Source of the DNA: Chloranthus sessilifolius | Lineage: Eukaryota > Streptophyta > Magnoliopsida > Chloranthales > Chloranthaceae | Direction: 5' to 3' | Assembly: GCA_021018995.1 (NCBI GenBank) | Contig: CM037590.1 | Location: 82,120,097 to 82,184,096, forward strand | Length of the DNA stretch: 64,000 nt | Shown here: positions 11,600-23,589 of the stretch, piece by piece | How positions within the stretch are numbered: position 1 is the stretch's first letter | Layout: every line of letters starts with the position of its first letter | Translations under genes and position numbers: made by a program | The notes under the pieces: generated by a model | Seen by the model: the letters and a program-made list of their open reading frames with translations, nothing else | The model's database searches: none | What the model was told of the DNA's origin: nothing

Positions 11600-12873
11600 G
11601 GTTTGCCAACATAGTCAACTTTTTGGCTCGAAGAATTCCTCAACATTGGAATAGAATGGATAAAGATCTTTTCTTCTCAAAGGTTAAACACTTCATCTGG
11701 GAGGATCCTTATCTGTTTAAGAGTTGTGCAGATCAAATAATAAGGAAATGTGTCCCTGACCAAGAATTTCATAGAATACTTTCTATGTGTCATGAACAGG
11801 CCTGCGGAGGTCATTTTAGTGGGAACAAAACTGCTGCAAAAGTTTTGCAGTGTGGATTTTATTGGCCTACACTTTTCAAGGATGCCCTGCAGCATTGTAA
11901 GTCCTGCCAGAACTGTTAGAAATTAGGCAGCATTTCTAAGAGAAACTCAATGCCTTTACAGCCTATTTTGGTAGTTGAGTTGTTTGATGTTTGGGGGATA
12001 GACTTCATGGGTCCCTTTCCTCCTTCCAATGGGAATAACTTTATTTTAGTAGGTGTGAATTATGTATCCAAATGGATTGAAGCCACAGCTACTAAAACAA
12101 ATGATCACAAAGTGGTTTTGAAATTTCTTAAGGATCACATTTTTTCCAGGTTTCATTTTCCCAGAGCCATTATCAGTGATGGGGGAAGCCATTTTTGTAA
12201 TAGACATTTTGAAACATTGTTGAAGAAATACTCTGTGACTCATAAAGTAGCCACTCCATATCATCCACAAACCAGTGGACAAGTGGAGATTTCCAATAGA
12301 GAAATCAAACATATTTTGAAAAAGACTGTGAAGAAGGATAGAAACGATTGGTCCTTTAAGCTGAATGATGCATTGTGGGCATATAGGACAGCCTATAAAA
12401 CCCCAATTGGTATGTCCCCATTTAGGTTGGTCTATGGCAAAGCATGCCATTTACCAGTAGAGTTAGAATATAAAGCTTTTTGGGCCATTAAAACATTGAA
12501 CATGGATCTAACTACTGCTGGTAATCACAGGAAATTGCAACTTGCTGAGTTAGAAGAGTTGCGAATGGATGCATACACCAATTCAAGATTGTATAAAGAG
12601 AAAGTCAAAACTTTTCATGATAAAAATTTATTGAGAAAAGAGTTCACAGCTGGTTCTAAGGTATGGTTATTTAACTCAAAGCTCAAGTTTTTCCCAGGAA
12701 AACTGAGATCCAGATGGGAAGGGCCATACATCGTTATTCAAGCAAATTTTGACATCCTTGATCCAAGTAATGGAAGAATCATAAAGGTCAATGGTCAGAG
12801 GCTCAAACCATGCATTAAAAATACCCAGGAGCCTGTGCTGCCCATCTATCATCACGAATCTCCAAAAATTTGA
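11600..12873 (+). CDS. INT: Athila-A integrase (long open segments 11623-11919 and 11950-12873)
   Basis: The first segment holds the zinc-binding N-terminal domain ([12 protein letters not shown]... and HCKSCQNC). The second (307 codons) holds the catalytic core with [20 protein letters not shown] and [13 protein letters not shown], supplying the D, D, E positions. A C-terminal domain follows ([33 protein letters not shown]). It inserts cDNA into host DNA. No chromodomain is seen, as expected for Athila. It is the best preserved coding part of the element. Confidence 0.93.
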
Positions 12874-12904
12874 TGGTAGAAAACTGTGCATTATGTTTGT
12901 ATAT

Positions 12905-13254
12905 CATAGTTTTTGCTTATTTTCTCTTCGCTTTTATCTCTTTTCGCATAGTTTAAACATGCTTAAAGTTCAATCGCAAGTCATAATTCGCTGCAGAAAG
13001 TCCAAATTGCTTTTGAATAGACTGAGTCAGAATGAATCGCCGAAAGCAAAGATGTGCTTTTCAATAGTTGGTCTTTGAAGCCATTTTCTTTTCAAAAAGA
13101 TAGTTCTGAAGCTAATTCCTTTGCGAAATGATGTTTCTGAAGCTGTTAACTTGTCGAATGGTACTGATGCCATTCGCAATTGTAAAAAGGTCTCTTTTGG
13201 AACTTTTCAAAAACTTAAAGGCGCTTTGCGATATTAACTTTGAGTATATTTAAA
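12905..13254 (+). promoter_or_regulatory. Candidate internal promoter before the Athila-A third ORF
   Basis: Between integrase and the third ORF lies a non-coding stretch with at least eight TTCGC / GCGAA words (e.g. TTTTCGCATAG, TTTGCGAAATG, ATTCGCAATT, TTTGCGATATT), the same motif as in this element's LTR array. It ends 13 bp before TATATTTAAA (13245-13254). A pyrimidine-rich leader follows (13290-13330). I infer a separate promoter; splicing is the route usually proposed for this ORF in Athila. Confidence 0.45.
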
Positions 13255-13599
13255 CCCCTTTCAAGTCGGGGTTTCATTTCAAACTCTTCTGCAGAGCTCT
13301 TCTTCTACCCTACTTCTCTCTCCTTGCACAAGTTAACAAGTTTACTACCCTTTGTAACTCGATTGTAGATCATTTGCATTTTCGGAGAAGGATTTTCAGT
13401 AATATGGGGGATTTAAGCAAACAACTGCTCAAACATAAACCCTAGATCTCGTTTCTCTACCCATTCTCTCGGTTATCATTTAGTAAGTTGATTCTGTCAA
13501 GATCTATTTTGGGCAATTTTTTACATCAATCTAGAATGGGAAAAGCGAGAAATCATTGGCCGCAATGTTCTCCAAATCCTCTACTAAGAAAGTGAGCAA

Positions 13600-15830
13600 A
13601 CCCCCCAAAAGCAAAAGGAAAAGCCAAAACTTCAACTAAACGGAAACTTTCAATGGATAAGGCGTAGGTGGAGAAGGTAAGAAAATTAGACATGAGGAAC
13701 CCACCCCGCTGCTAGCCCCGAGCCCCGAGCTTACTCCTTCGCCCATTCATTTGGTCCTACCAAATCCCTTCATTGACGCCGAAGCTAATACCGTGATGGT
13801 AGACGAAACTTTTTTCACCAAACCGAGTGCTTGCCATCCTTAAGATACCTTAGAGAGGCTTCACTAAGCAATATCCTTACCCCTTGCGAGAAAATTTACC
13901 CAAGGATGGTGAAGTTATGGTACCAAAACCTAGTCAAGGTCTTTGAAAAGATGTCTGTCCCTACCCTTGTAATTTTCATTGATGATTGCGATCTTCGTGA
14001 CATTTGAAGACATAGGGAACGCTTTAGGATACCATTCCAATTTGATCCCTCTGGTCCTTTGGCTACTCCAGAAATGGCCTCTTTTAGAGAGATAGCTTCC
14101 CATTTAACCCAAGGTATTGTGGGCACTGGGCAGTCCATCATGAGAAGAGACCTTGCCCCCCAATTTCTATTAATGGATTCCATTTTAAGGGCGCTTTATG
14201 TCATCAAGCACGACCAAGAGAGGAGAACCCCAATTTTAGAGGCCCTCTTTCATTTCTCCAAGGCGGTTTTTCAATGCCCCTATGTTAATTTGAAGATGGG
14301 TGATGTCGGTACCAAGTGAAGAAAAGCGGAAGATAGGCCTACCATTTGGCGATTGATCACAGCCTCCTAAGAGCCAAATTGACATTGATAGTGAGGAGCC
14401 ATTTGAAGTCATTACCCTCACAATTTTGGGAAAAAGGCTTGGACTACAAGCAGGCTATCTTGAGAAGGATGAGAGGCGGTGAACACTGCACATGCCCTCC
14501 TTGAACCTGCAGCCAGTGAGTGAGCTGTAACCCACATCTCAGATGAGCCTCCACCAAGCCACCCTCTGCATTTGAGCTTACAATTGAGCACCTTCCATGT
14601 TGCGGATCCAAATTTATCATAATCAACTTTGCCTGATCCAGTTCTGCCAACTCCTGTGGTGACCAGCTCTTTAGCTGCCCCACTTCTTGAAACATCTCTG
14701 CCAGTACCTTTGGTGACCAACTTTTCAGCTGCACCTACTTTGGAGGAAGTTGCCCTTGCACCCTACTCCCCTACTCAAGCCCCTGCACTTTCACCTATCC
14801 CAACTGTCCCATCTCCCACACATTCCATCATTCCAATTGTGGACTCCCCCTCTACACCATCCACTCCAACCATTCTCACACCACCAATTTCACCCTCCAA
14901 TGCCCAGGCTTTAGAAGAGTTAGCTCTGATTTGTTGCCCCATCCCCTGCACTCCTCTGCTCCAAAGCCCCTCAAATTCCCCCTGCTCCATCACCACACAC
15001 AGAGACCTCCCCTACACAGAACAGCCCTTCACTCTGAGGCCTACTCTTCTCTAATGGGGTCTATTTTGAAACCATGGAACTAGACCCCACCCCTATACCT
15101 CCTCCTCCTCCCTTGACCACTTTCCAACCTCTCCCTTTACATTGCACCTCCTCCCTCCACCTCAGTTGTCCCAGTCTCTACTATGCCCACCTCTCCCACA
15201 CCGCATCCATTACCCAAATCCTTACCTACCTCTAATCCATCCAAGCCCAACTTCAAATCAACATGCATAATCACCAGAACCATGGAACTGCTTCCATACC
15301 TTAGCTTCCACATCCCAAACAACCACCATTACCCCTGCACCTATTATTTCTTCCTGTGCCACCCAAACGGATCTAGAGGTAATATTGGTTGATCCACCAC
15401 CCCACCACTACTACCCAGGACATACTCAAACCAAGCTCCTTTGATTCCATCCTCCACCACTCCCCATTTTCTCTGAGCAAGCCACTCCGACAGACCCTGC
15501 TGTCCCCTTTCTAGCCACTTCTCCTCCCTACCACAGTGGGCCTTTAGTCCCCTACCATTCCATTCCCCTCCCCCGATATGCCACCCTCATCAAAGCCATG
15601 GAAAATAACCCTTTTATCCGCAGAGATGTTCAAAAGGGGCTAGCTGAATTGCAAGCTTACATCCGCACCCCCTATGAAAACCAAATCAGGAAGATAGAGA
15701 TTTTTATGAAATTTGAAAGAGATAAAATGCGGGACCTGCTGGGTCAAACATTTCAGCTGGTGAGGACTGAGCCACACAAGGTGTCCATGTTGCAAGCCCA
15801 ATGGATCAAGAAAATTGAAGACCACTAGCC
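13600..15830 (+). pseudogene. Athila-A third ORF region (env-position / extra ORF), broken
   Basis: The core (about 13890-14320) includes PRMVKLWYQNL, TPEMASFREIASHLTQG, TGQSIMRRDLAPQFLLMDS and KHDQERRTPILEALFHF. It resembles the 'FYANL'-type domain in the extra ORF of Athila-group elements (Pfam 'putative plant transposon protein', from memory) and the third ORF of the Tekay element at 50465. A Pro/Ser/Thr-rich region (14629-15057) and a charged helical stretch (15598-15828) follow. I see no clear signal peptide, fusion peptide or membrane anchor, so an envelope role is not supported by sequence. Several breaks. Confidence 0.72.
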
Positions 15831-17720
15831 TCACCAAACACCTTGGCCTCATCAAAGATCAAATCGAGGAGTATCGAGCTACAAAACACCATTAGAGAAA
15901 GCTCAATCAAGTTCAGACTCCAACTCTATCGATTCGAGGACTCAGTTGAGCCACAACCAACCTATGATACTGATTTTGACCCCAATTATTAGCTCTCCTT
16001 GTACTTTTGTGTTATAAAGTTGTAATAGAAAATTCTTTGTGTATACTCTTGTGCATTTCTGCTTGTCTTCTTGCCATTATTACTTTTGTTGTTTTTCTTT
16101 CTTATATTTTTCCTCTGCTTTTGGACCAAAGGACCCTACTCCCTTTGGTTTGGGGGTATGGCGTGTATGCCAATAGAATAAGTAAGTTAATGCTTCTTTG
16201 ACTTATGATCAAGAAACTTTTGAGAAAATGAAGTCATTTCACACTGTTGTTTTGAAAAATGAGAAAGTTAAAACATTTTAAAATGAATTTCTATAATTCT
16301 AAAGACTTTCATGAAGTAAATGTCAAATTTCCAAAAGAAAATTGATGTTTTAGTAAACCTAAAATAAAGGAAAACAAAGAAGATATACCTCAAGAAGTTG
16401 ATATAAAACCACACCGGTGAGGTTTGGGCACGAAATGTATTCTTTGGAGGTATGCTTTGGCAATCTTTTTCGCTTTTAGGGACTATGTGAATCACTTACT
16501 TACACTAGAAGTTACATATCCAAATTGAAATATTTTGATAGCACTCATGATATTAAAGACATGATGTAAGGCCTCCGTTTGAACAGTTTGAACCTTACAA
16601 AGCCCCACCTTTTAAAACTGCCCTTGATACACACCAGTTGAGCTGTATAAATCGATGAATCCTTTGAAATCTCATCCAATAAACCTCATCAGTTTCATTT
16701 AGCCTAACCCTACCCTAAGAAGTCAGAAGAGAAAGGGAAGAAAGCTGAGGGAAGGCAAATTGAGTAACAATTTAATAGCAAAAGTAGGGTGAAAGTTGAA
16801 GGCAATGATGAAACAACAGAGGGAATGTGGCATGCAGTCAGTGCTAATTCGAAAAAGAAAAATATTTGAGCAAAACAAAAGAAAGAAGGCATTTTCATTG
16901 GAAGTTTGAAAAAGAAAGAGAAAAAGATGGCCACTTTGGCTCTGGAAATTCAAAAGAAGAAGATGAAACTATGCTGAAGAAAAGTGGGTTTGCATATAAC
17001 CTCCTGACCTTGACTGACTTCTCAAATATGAACACCTTTCCAACCCTTTTTAGAGATTCCACCTATCAGCCACAATCAAACCCAAGTAAAAGTCCTTACT
17101 GATCATTGATGGATTGAGCTATCACATGGAGATAAGAATTTGTGTAATCTATGGTGAAAGGAGCAGTGAATTTATAACTAAAAGCAATGCCTATGCTCCT
17201 GCTTACAGTCCTATTCGAGGACTGTAACTGCTCTTGAGCTGTGTGAAAAAGTACAACCCTCTCATTTGCTTATTGAGTGAAAATCCTGGTGAGAATTGGG
17301 TTTGAAATCAACTGATTAGGGCAACATCGAAGCTGGATTCCTAAATCAAAGGCTAGTTGTTCATAAATTTTCCTAAATGGCCTCGACATAAATCAAGCGA
17401 GTAGTAACAAAATTCTCAGAATTTTAGTTTTAAAGCGATAGCTTTCTTGAAAAACCTTCTTACAAAATAAAGCGTGCAAGTGTGAATAATCAATTGAGGA
17501 AAGTGCTAACTGATCTTAACTAACTTATTGAAGAAGTTTGTGGGTACCTTCACTGAAAACCCTCAGGAGACTTCACTCCTCCACTAGGGATCACCTAGGG
17601 GTTTTAAAAGGCTTGTTGCATAAGCTAAATGCAACTGTGCTCCCTACAAAAGTGGCTCTTTACTTTGTTTTTTTTTATTTTTTTTCTTTGCTCAGGGACT
17701 AGCAAAGCTTAGGTTTAGGG
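15831..17720 (+). other. Athila-A 3' non-coding region
   Basis: AT-rich DNA without convincing coding frames. It ends in a purine-rich tract (AGGTTTAGGGTGG, 17711-17723) that abuts the 3' LTR and probably served as polypurine tract. A short hydrophobic frame (16007-16201) arises from a pyrimidine-rich run and I do not call it a gene. Confidence 0.6.
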
Positions 17721-19541
17721 TGGTTGACAAGTGAAAATACCATTTTCACCCTAAACTTAAGTCTTGATAGACCTTTGAGAGAACTAAATAAGTGTTTTAA
17801 GTGCCTATGTTGCATTAATAATAAAGACGCTTAACCATAAAAGCAGCTTAAAAGTGCCAAAAAGATGACAATCCATATCAGTCCAAAGAAAGGAAGTGAA
17901 GAAACAACCTCATCAGTTGTTGAAAGGTCTAAAGTAAAGAGGCAAAGACACAGGAGAAGCGAGGAACAATTGAGCAGAGAAATGCACTCTGAGTTCTTTT
18001 ACAAAGAACACGCACTTTTTCGTAAAGAACCTTGAACTCTGCGAAAAGGACTAAAACTCCAGGCGTAGCTTTCGAAGAGCATGTGAACTCTTCGAAGAGA
18101 AGATTGAACTTTGCGAAAAGGAGAAAACACAATTCGAAGAGAGATTGAACATTGCAAAAAGAGCTTCATAAGTCATTGAACTTTGCGAAAAGGCCCTTAA
18201 GCTCTGTGAAAAGGTATTTTGGAGATTCGCAGCTTTAACAAGGGCAATTCAGTAATATGTTGCATGCGTCCCAATGCACTTTAAAACCTAGGGACATTTC
18301 AGAGGGTTCTAAGCATAAAGCGAAGGAATATTCCACCCCACGTGAGCACCTAGAGAGGGAATAACTTGGCGGGAACTTCTAGAAACTCTAACAAACTTTT
18401 AAAATGCATAACAGAATTGATGCCTTTTCACGATTGGTGAAATAGATCGAGGAATTCGATTGGCGAGCAGATCTCGATCCCGTGCTCGACTACCATTGGT
18501 CAATACTGATCGAGAACCTCGATTGGTTGATACACATCTCGAAATTTGGACACGGGAAAGCTATAAATGAACCATTTGCCCAATTGAGGCATCCAGTTTT
18601 GAGTTTCATTTCTAATCCCCATTTCACCCAGACTTACGCAATCCTTGTAATAGCCTACTTTGTACTTGCATTTGAGAGCTGTGAGATACTACTGTAACTC
18701 AAAGGAGAGTTTGCATCCACGACTGCAAATCCGAGAGCTGTTAAGCCGTGCTCTGTAAATTGTAAGGATGAATTTTAAAAGGTTGCTGTAAACTATGCAT
18801 TCTCCATTGGACTCATGTCAAGGGTTCCCTCTGATCTCCTCAGTACATTAGACTCCTTTAGATTCATTGTTGTGCATGCAATTTCCCTTGATTCATTAAT
18901 CCTGTGAGAATTAGTGTTGGTAACCTAGTCTCTTACGGCATTTGTAGTGATGTTTCTTGTTTTGAATTGAGGATTTGGATTAAAGACTATTGGATGGTTT
19001 GTGGCCATTAAAGTGGACAGACCATAGCCATAAGTGTAAGCCTAATCCTTGAATTAGATTTATCTCTTACATACATGCTTGTAGCGGATGAAGATTGAAT
19101 CACCTACTGTTGAGCTGAGTTATTCTCATTAGATTTCAAAGACCAAATCAGATTTAGATATTACTTCTCCATCTTTGTTTCAATCACTCCCCCAACTCGG
19201 ATCTGGATCATTTAGTTTAAATTTTTCTTTGTTTTTAGTTTGTTAAACGTGACAAATTCAAACCTCTCATCTTATCAGTTTTCTAGATAGGATAAGAAGC
19301 CAGATCTGGTAGCTCAGATCTGGAGGTTTATCTTACATTTTAGATAAATTCTCTGTGGACGATCTTTCACTCACTTACTTTTAAAACTTGCTACAATTGG
19401 CCCTGATCTTGCAGGCTAATTCTCTTCTAACTGTGCTGATATTTCTTTATTTGTTTATATAGTCTAGAGCCACTGTAATTTAGCAGCTATAAATCTGTTT
19501 TCAAAACTCACATAAATCAAGCACACTAAGAAGCAACAACA
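17721..19541 (+). repeat. 3' LTR of Athila-A
   Basis: It opens TGGTTGACAAGTGAAAATACC and ends AAGCAACAACA, followed by TSD GTGGC (19542-19546). It is collinear with 5445-7240, with scattered substitutions and many 1-3 bp indels. The motif array (about 17970-18230) and TATA box (18562-18568) are retained. Confidence 0.92.
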
Positions 19542-19546
19542 GTGGC

Positions 19547-20711
19547 CAGTGGGGCCCGCAAGTTCACTGAGCAGAGGAATGAGAAAAGAACAGGGGCAGA
19601 GGTCTAAGGAGTAATGACCTCACAACCCACCACAGGCATAGCACCATTCCAATATGGAATAACACAACACGCCACAGCACAGGCAGGCCCAACACAAAGA
19701 CCCGGCAATGATTAATGGGCATAGATGACCCCCGAATAGAAAAAAGCTTGATATAACTAAGTATTCATTCCCCTAGGACAATCCCTAAATGTCCTCTTTC
19801 CTTTGTTGATAGAGAAGGATTTGGTTACTCCACTTCAACCATGACCTCCACCCAATCCACTCTCGAGGAATTATGATCCAAGCATGCACTACAATTTCCA
19901 TCAAGAGCTGGGGCACCCAACCGATCGATGCTTTCCATTAAAGCATACGATACAAGACTTGATTGAGGCAGGAAATATTGCTCCTCTGGCACCTACCCAG
20001 GCAAATCCTCACACCAATATTCTCCAAGCATCGTTACCCCCACACCCGCAAGGAGGAATGGGCCCAAGGGCCACCATCGACATGCTAGAGGAAGAGATGG
20101 AAGAATTTGATCCCTCATAATACATCAGCATGAGAGAAAGCTTCATGACACCAAGGCAGTGGAGTCAGGAGAATGAAATTGTAGGAGTAGTCGAGCCTTT
20201 GAATTTAGCTGACTACTTTCCTAATCCTACACCCCAAGTAGCACCTCTAGATTTGAGGTTGTATTTCTCGGCACTAGCCCCCATCAACCATATACATCCC
20301 AGTTTCACCTCACCTCTGATATACCAACCATTTTTGGCACCCACCCTGGACCACTATATGTCATCCATTCCATCTTCAGCTCCAACCCACCACAGTTGGC
20401 CTAATTTTTTCGCTCCACCACTGTACCAGCCATTTTCAGCACCAACCCCCGTCAATCACATGGTGCCTAATTTTATTTCACCTACATTATTCCATCCACT
20501 ATCAATCCCCACCAATGACAGTCGACCCATCTTTGCCACACCATCTACCCATCCATCTCTGATACCCTCATCCAGCCCATTTCAGATCCCTAGACCGTCA
20601 TATGATCCCCACCAGGTCCTGCTCAACTATAATCAAATAAATCCTAATGCTGACAGTAGCAATGAAGGGGCAATTGAGTTTATCACACAATCAGGGAAGA
20701 TCTCCAAATAA
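19547..20711 (+). pseudogene. gag: Tat-1 gag C-terminal part with zinc-knuckle-like motif, broken
   Basis: It resumes the gag sequence interrupted at 5444. The segment 19884-20120 has the FHQELGHPTDRCFPLKHTIQ stretch, matching the Tat-type CxxHxxxGHxTxxC knuckle seen whole in Tat-2 at about 30750. The 20130-20711 part is Pro-rich (PINHIHPSFTSP, ADYFPNPTPQVAPLDLRLYF) and matches the Tat-2 linker 31067-31423. Broken. Confidence 0.8.
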
Positions 20712-20849
20712 CCAGAGGCGCCGATACCAATCCAACTCAAGGATGGAAGGGAACTAGCAGCAATACACCCCATGGAACGGATGAGCTGAGTGTATGCACT
20801 AGAAACATAGTTGAGAAGGACTCCGACTCACATCACCATCTGGGACTTA

Positions 20850-21420
20850 CTAATGAAATCTTTGTCACACTTCAAAGCTTTATGGCGGCCCTGAAAGACG
20901 CCCACGTCTCTGATAAAGTGTCCCCATATGAGGTGGGACAGATGATTGGTTAAGTATTGACTCCCAATTCCATCTCATTCACTAACACCGATCTATCAAT
21001 CGAAGGGGTAACCATCACGGTGGAAATAGGAAATTTGGTACTGCCATTGGTATCGGTAGACAATGAGTCAGCGTTAAATGTATGCCCTTTGAGAACTGCA
21101 AGCAAGATCAAAGTCGACTCATCCATGTTTCGACTAGGCAAAATAGGAGCCTGAGGGTTTGATAACACAAGGAGGGAAGTAATAGGAGAAGTCAATCTTG
21201 AGCTCACCATTGGGCCAATGACCTTCTCTATCACTTTCCAAGTCATGGATATTAAATCCATCTTCAATTTACTGCTGAGACGCCCGTGGCTACAAGAAAT
21301 AGGGGTAGTGCTTTCAACCCTGCACCAGAAACTCAACTTCATTTCAGAGGAGAAAGTTATAGCAATCCTGGGTGAGGGGCGAGAAGGAGAAAAAGCGACA
21401 CAACATTGAAAATCTCAAAG
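20850..21420 (+). pseudogene. pro: Tat-1 protease region, broken
   Basis: It contains TPNSISFTNTDLSIEG, PLVSVDNESALNVCPL, FDNTRREVIGEVNLEL-type and IKSIFNLLLRRPWLQEIGVV segments that match the retropepsin-like domain of Tat elements and the Tat-2 copy at 31622-32371. More than one break. Confidence 0.78.
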
Positions 21421-21485
21421 TGTTGGATGTACCACACACAATCGAGGATACGGATCTCCACAGTTTTTAATATGATATAGCGGTA

Positions 21486-21767
21486 GTGGCACTGGAACCC
21501 CTAGGAAATGTCACCACAAAAATTGGAGGAGGAATGATTGAAGTGGTCGCGATGATCCAGAAATGGGGATACCAGAAAGGTAAAAGATTGGGCCCTCGCC
21601 TGCATGGTAGGAGAGATCCAGTCAGAGTAAGAGGTGAACAACAAGTCAAATTTGGTCTAAGATACAAGCCTACCGAAGAAGAAGTTCAAGAGGCCAAGGA
21701 AAACGCTCACACCATCGCCATTGCCAAAGTAAGGGGGATAGACTTGGAAGATGAACCCCGCCCGTGA
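21486..21767 (+). CDS. Tat-1 G-patch-like segment after protease (open segment)
   Basis: This 93-codon open stretch has AMIQKWGYQKGKRLGPRLHG, the hydrophobic-Gly pattern of a G-patch, followed by KFGLRYKPTEEEVQEAKENA. G-patch-like segments between protease and RT are known from Tat/Ogre relatives. The domain binds nucleic acid or helicases in host proteins; its role in these elements is not settled. The Tat-2 counterpart (34402-34620) is interrupted by a solo LTR just upstream. Confidence 0.65.
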   Translation: MALEPLGNVTTKIGGGMIEVVAMIQKWGYQKGKRLGPRLHGRRDPVRVRGEQQVKFGLRYKPTEEEVQEAKENAHTIAIAKVRGIDLEDEPRP

Positions 21768-22418
21768 CCACATATCAAGAGCACATTTGTAAGCACAGGG
21801 GTTAACAAAATTGACCAGAATGGGGTAACTCAGCTGACCCCGCATAGAAAATCCATTGTCCATGACAACAATCCACAAATCATTCCCCCTGTGATCGAAG
21901 TAGACCTGGCCTCCCTGTCACTTTTTGAGGAGGAGGTACCCATACCAGTACAGCCACCTATCATAACCCACCCCAAGCCTGTGCTAACATTTGATGACCA
22001 GGTTCCAGATGAACCTATGGTAAGCATGATAAAGACTAACCCCGGCGAGTCATCTCACTCCCCCTCCACGGAGCAAGGTAAAGGGGCAGCATCCCAGGTA
22101 AGGAATTGGGTATCAATACTCATAACTCTGAAAGCATTTGGTGGTCTAAAATTCAACAGCTTCCCAAAAAAATAACCTATAAAAAGTGATGATAGCCCTT
22201 GGCAAACAATCCCATGCATGTATAAAGACCCGCCTTGCCAAGGGCCCACCTCCGAAGAAAAGGAAAACCATAAAAAAATACAAAAAATACAAAAAAGTCT
22301 AAAAATATTATCTTTTAAAATTCATGAAAAAAGTATGAAAATTGATGCCTGAAATGAAGAACACATCCAACGTCAAATCAATCTCTTTCCTGTAAAAATA
22401 CAAGAAGAGGTAGGAGTC

Positions 22419-22992
22419 ATGGATCTGGATGAGGAGGTCCTAACTGAGGAGCTTCCCAATGAGCTCCTCGAGCAATATGCTGATTTTGAGAATGGCCCTA
22501 CAACAATCATTGAAAAAACTAAAGATGTCAATTTGGGAATAGAGGAAGATCCTAAAATAACTAAGATCGGAGTGTCACTGTCTCCTGAGGAAAGACAAGG
22601 CATGATTGAATTCCTTCGGTCATACCGAGACGTCTTCGCATGGTCATATGAGAATATGTCTGGTTTGGACACCAATTTGGTCGAGCATGAGTTGCCGTTG
22701 TATCCCAATGTAAAGCCTGTCAAGCAAAAATTAAGGTGTCTCCTACCCAAATGGATGTTAAAGGTGAAACATGAAGTCATCAAGCAGTGCAATTTGGGCT
22801 CCTCATGGTTTCCAAATACCCGTAGTGGTTGGCCAACATTGTACTAATGCTGGAGAAAGATACAAAGGTTAGCATGTGCATAGATTTCAGGAATCTCAAT
22901 AAGGCGAGCTCGAAAGATGACTTTCCTTTACCACACATAGGCATCTTAGTCAATAATACTGCCAGGCATGGGATGCTCTCGTTTATGGATGG
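22419..22992 (+). pseudogene. RT: Tat-1 RT, N-terminal part, split by insertion of Tat-2
   Basis: The open part 22419-22847 includes LSPEERQGMIEFLRSYRDVF, FAWSYENMSGLDTNLVEHEL and VKPVKQKLR, the sequence leading into Tat-clade RT. It goes on with CIDFRNLNKASSKDDFPLPH and a GMLSFMDG segment ending at the Tat-2 insertion (TSD GATGG, 22988-22992). The rest of this RT is at 57340. Broken. Confidence 0.85.
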
Positions 22993-23412
22993 TGTAGACA
23001 CCCAAATTTGGCCCAAGGCCAGATTGAGACACATTTCGAGAGAGGCGCATCTCCGAGCTTTTGATGGCATGTATGGAACCCTTAGGAACCTTTTCAAAAT
23101 CTTAAGAGCCATTTTAAACCCTTAGGAATCACCCTATATCCCCTAGGAACCTTCCCGAACTCTTAGAAACCCATCCCGACCCTTAAAAACTATTCTGAAC
23201 CTAAACCTAGCTTTCCCGAGCAATGGATGAAGAGTGCTGCACCAGGACTAGATGTGACCTTCTATTGTAATCAAATCTCATACCATTCAAAAGTAGAAGT
23301 CCTCACCTTTCCACGAGCCAAGGATCACCCCAATTAGAGCTGTACGCAAGAAGTTATGGCATTTCGAAGCTCAGGAGCAAAATAGTAAATTTGCTGTGAA
23401 TCCCCTAAGAAT

Positions 23413-23589
23413 TTGGCACAAGTATTACTTGCGCCAAGCCATTTCTCCTTAGAAATGGCTTGGCGTAACTAATAGTTGCGCCACATATGTGTGGGTCTTC
23501 CCGCGGGCAGCCAACTTCCCAAATCCGTTGGGCATCACTATTTCATTGTACATAAGCCTGGCGCATCTATTAGTTGCGCTAGGCTTATG
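23413..23589. repeat. Palindrome cluster in U3 of the Tat-2 5' LTR
   Basis: Three copies of the TGGCGCAACTA / TAGTTGCGCCA palindrome. The first two are linked by another inverted repeat (CCAAGCCATTTCT / AGAAATGGCTTGG, 23434-23464). The third lies at the centre of a 39-bp near-perfect palindrome with outer arms CATAAGCCTGGCGCA and TGCGCTAGGCTTATG (23551-23589). The 3' LTR keeps the same arrangement at 56175-56348. Confidence 0.85.

Larger units (their letters stand above)
5445..19541 (+). mobile_element. Athila-A: Athila-type Ty3/gypsy element, whole length but broken
   Basis: This 14.1-kb element has two LTRs (5445-7240; 17721-19541), a tRNA-Asp-type primer-binding site (7247-7265), gag, protease, RT, RNase H, integrase and a third ORF region after integrase. 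The 5-bp TSD GTGGC (5440-5444 and 19542-19546) marks an insertion in Tat-1 gag. The order of domains, the FMDDFSIYG catalytic motif and the TGGCGCCGTTGCCGGGGAA-like primer site are typical of the Athila clade. The LTRs differ by a few percent plus small indels, so it is moderately young compared with Tat-2. The coding part has roughly ten or more breaks. Confidence 0.93.

Noticed and set aside
14629-15057. Pro/Ser/Thr-rich frame as a host extensin-like gene
   Set aside because: It lies within Athila-A between third-ORF segments in the same strand and fits a low-complexity part of that ORF.
16007-16201. 64-codon frame with a hydrophobic stretch after the Athila-A third ORF, as a possible membrane anchor
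   Set aside because: It is produced by a pyrimidine-rich run in non-coding DNA with no conserved neighbours; evidence for an envelope anchor is too weak.
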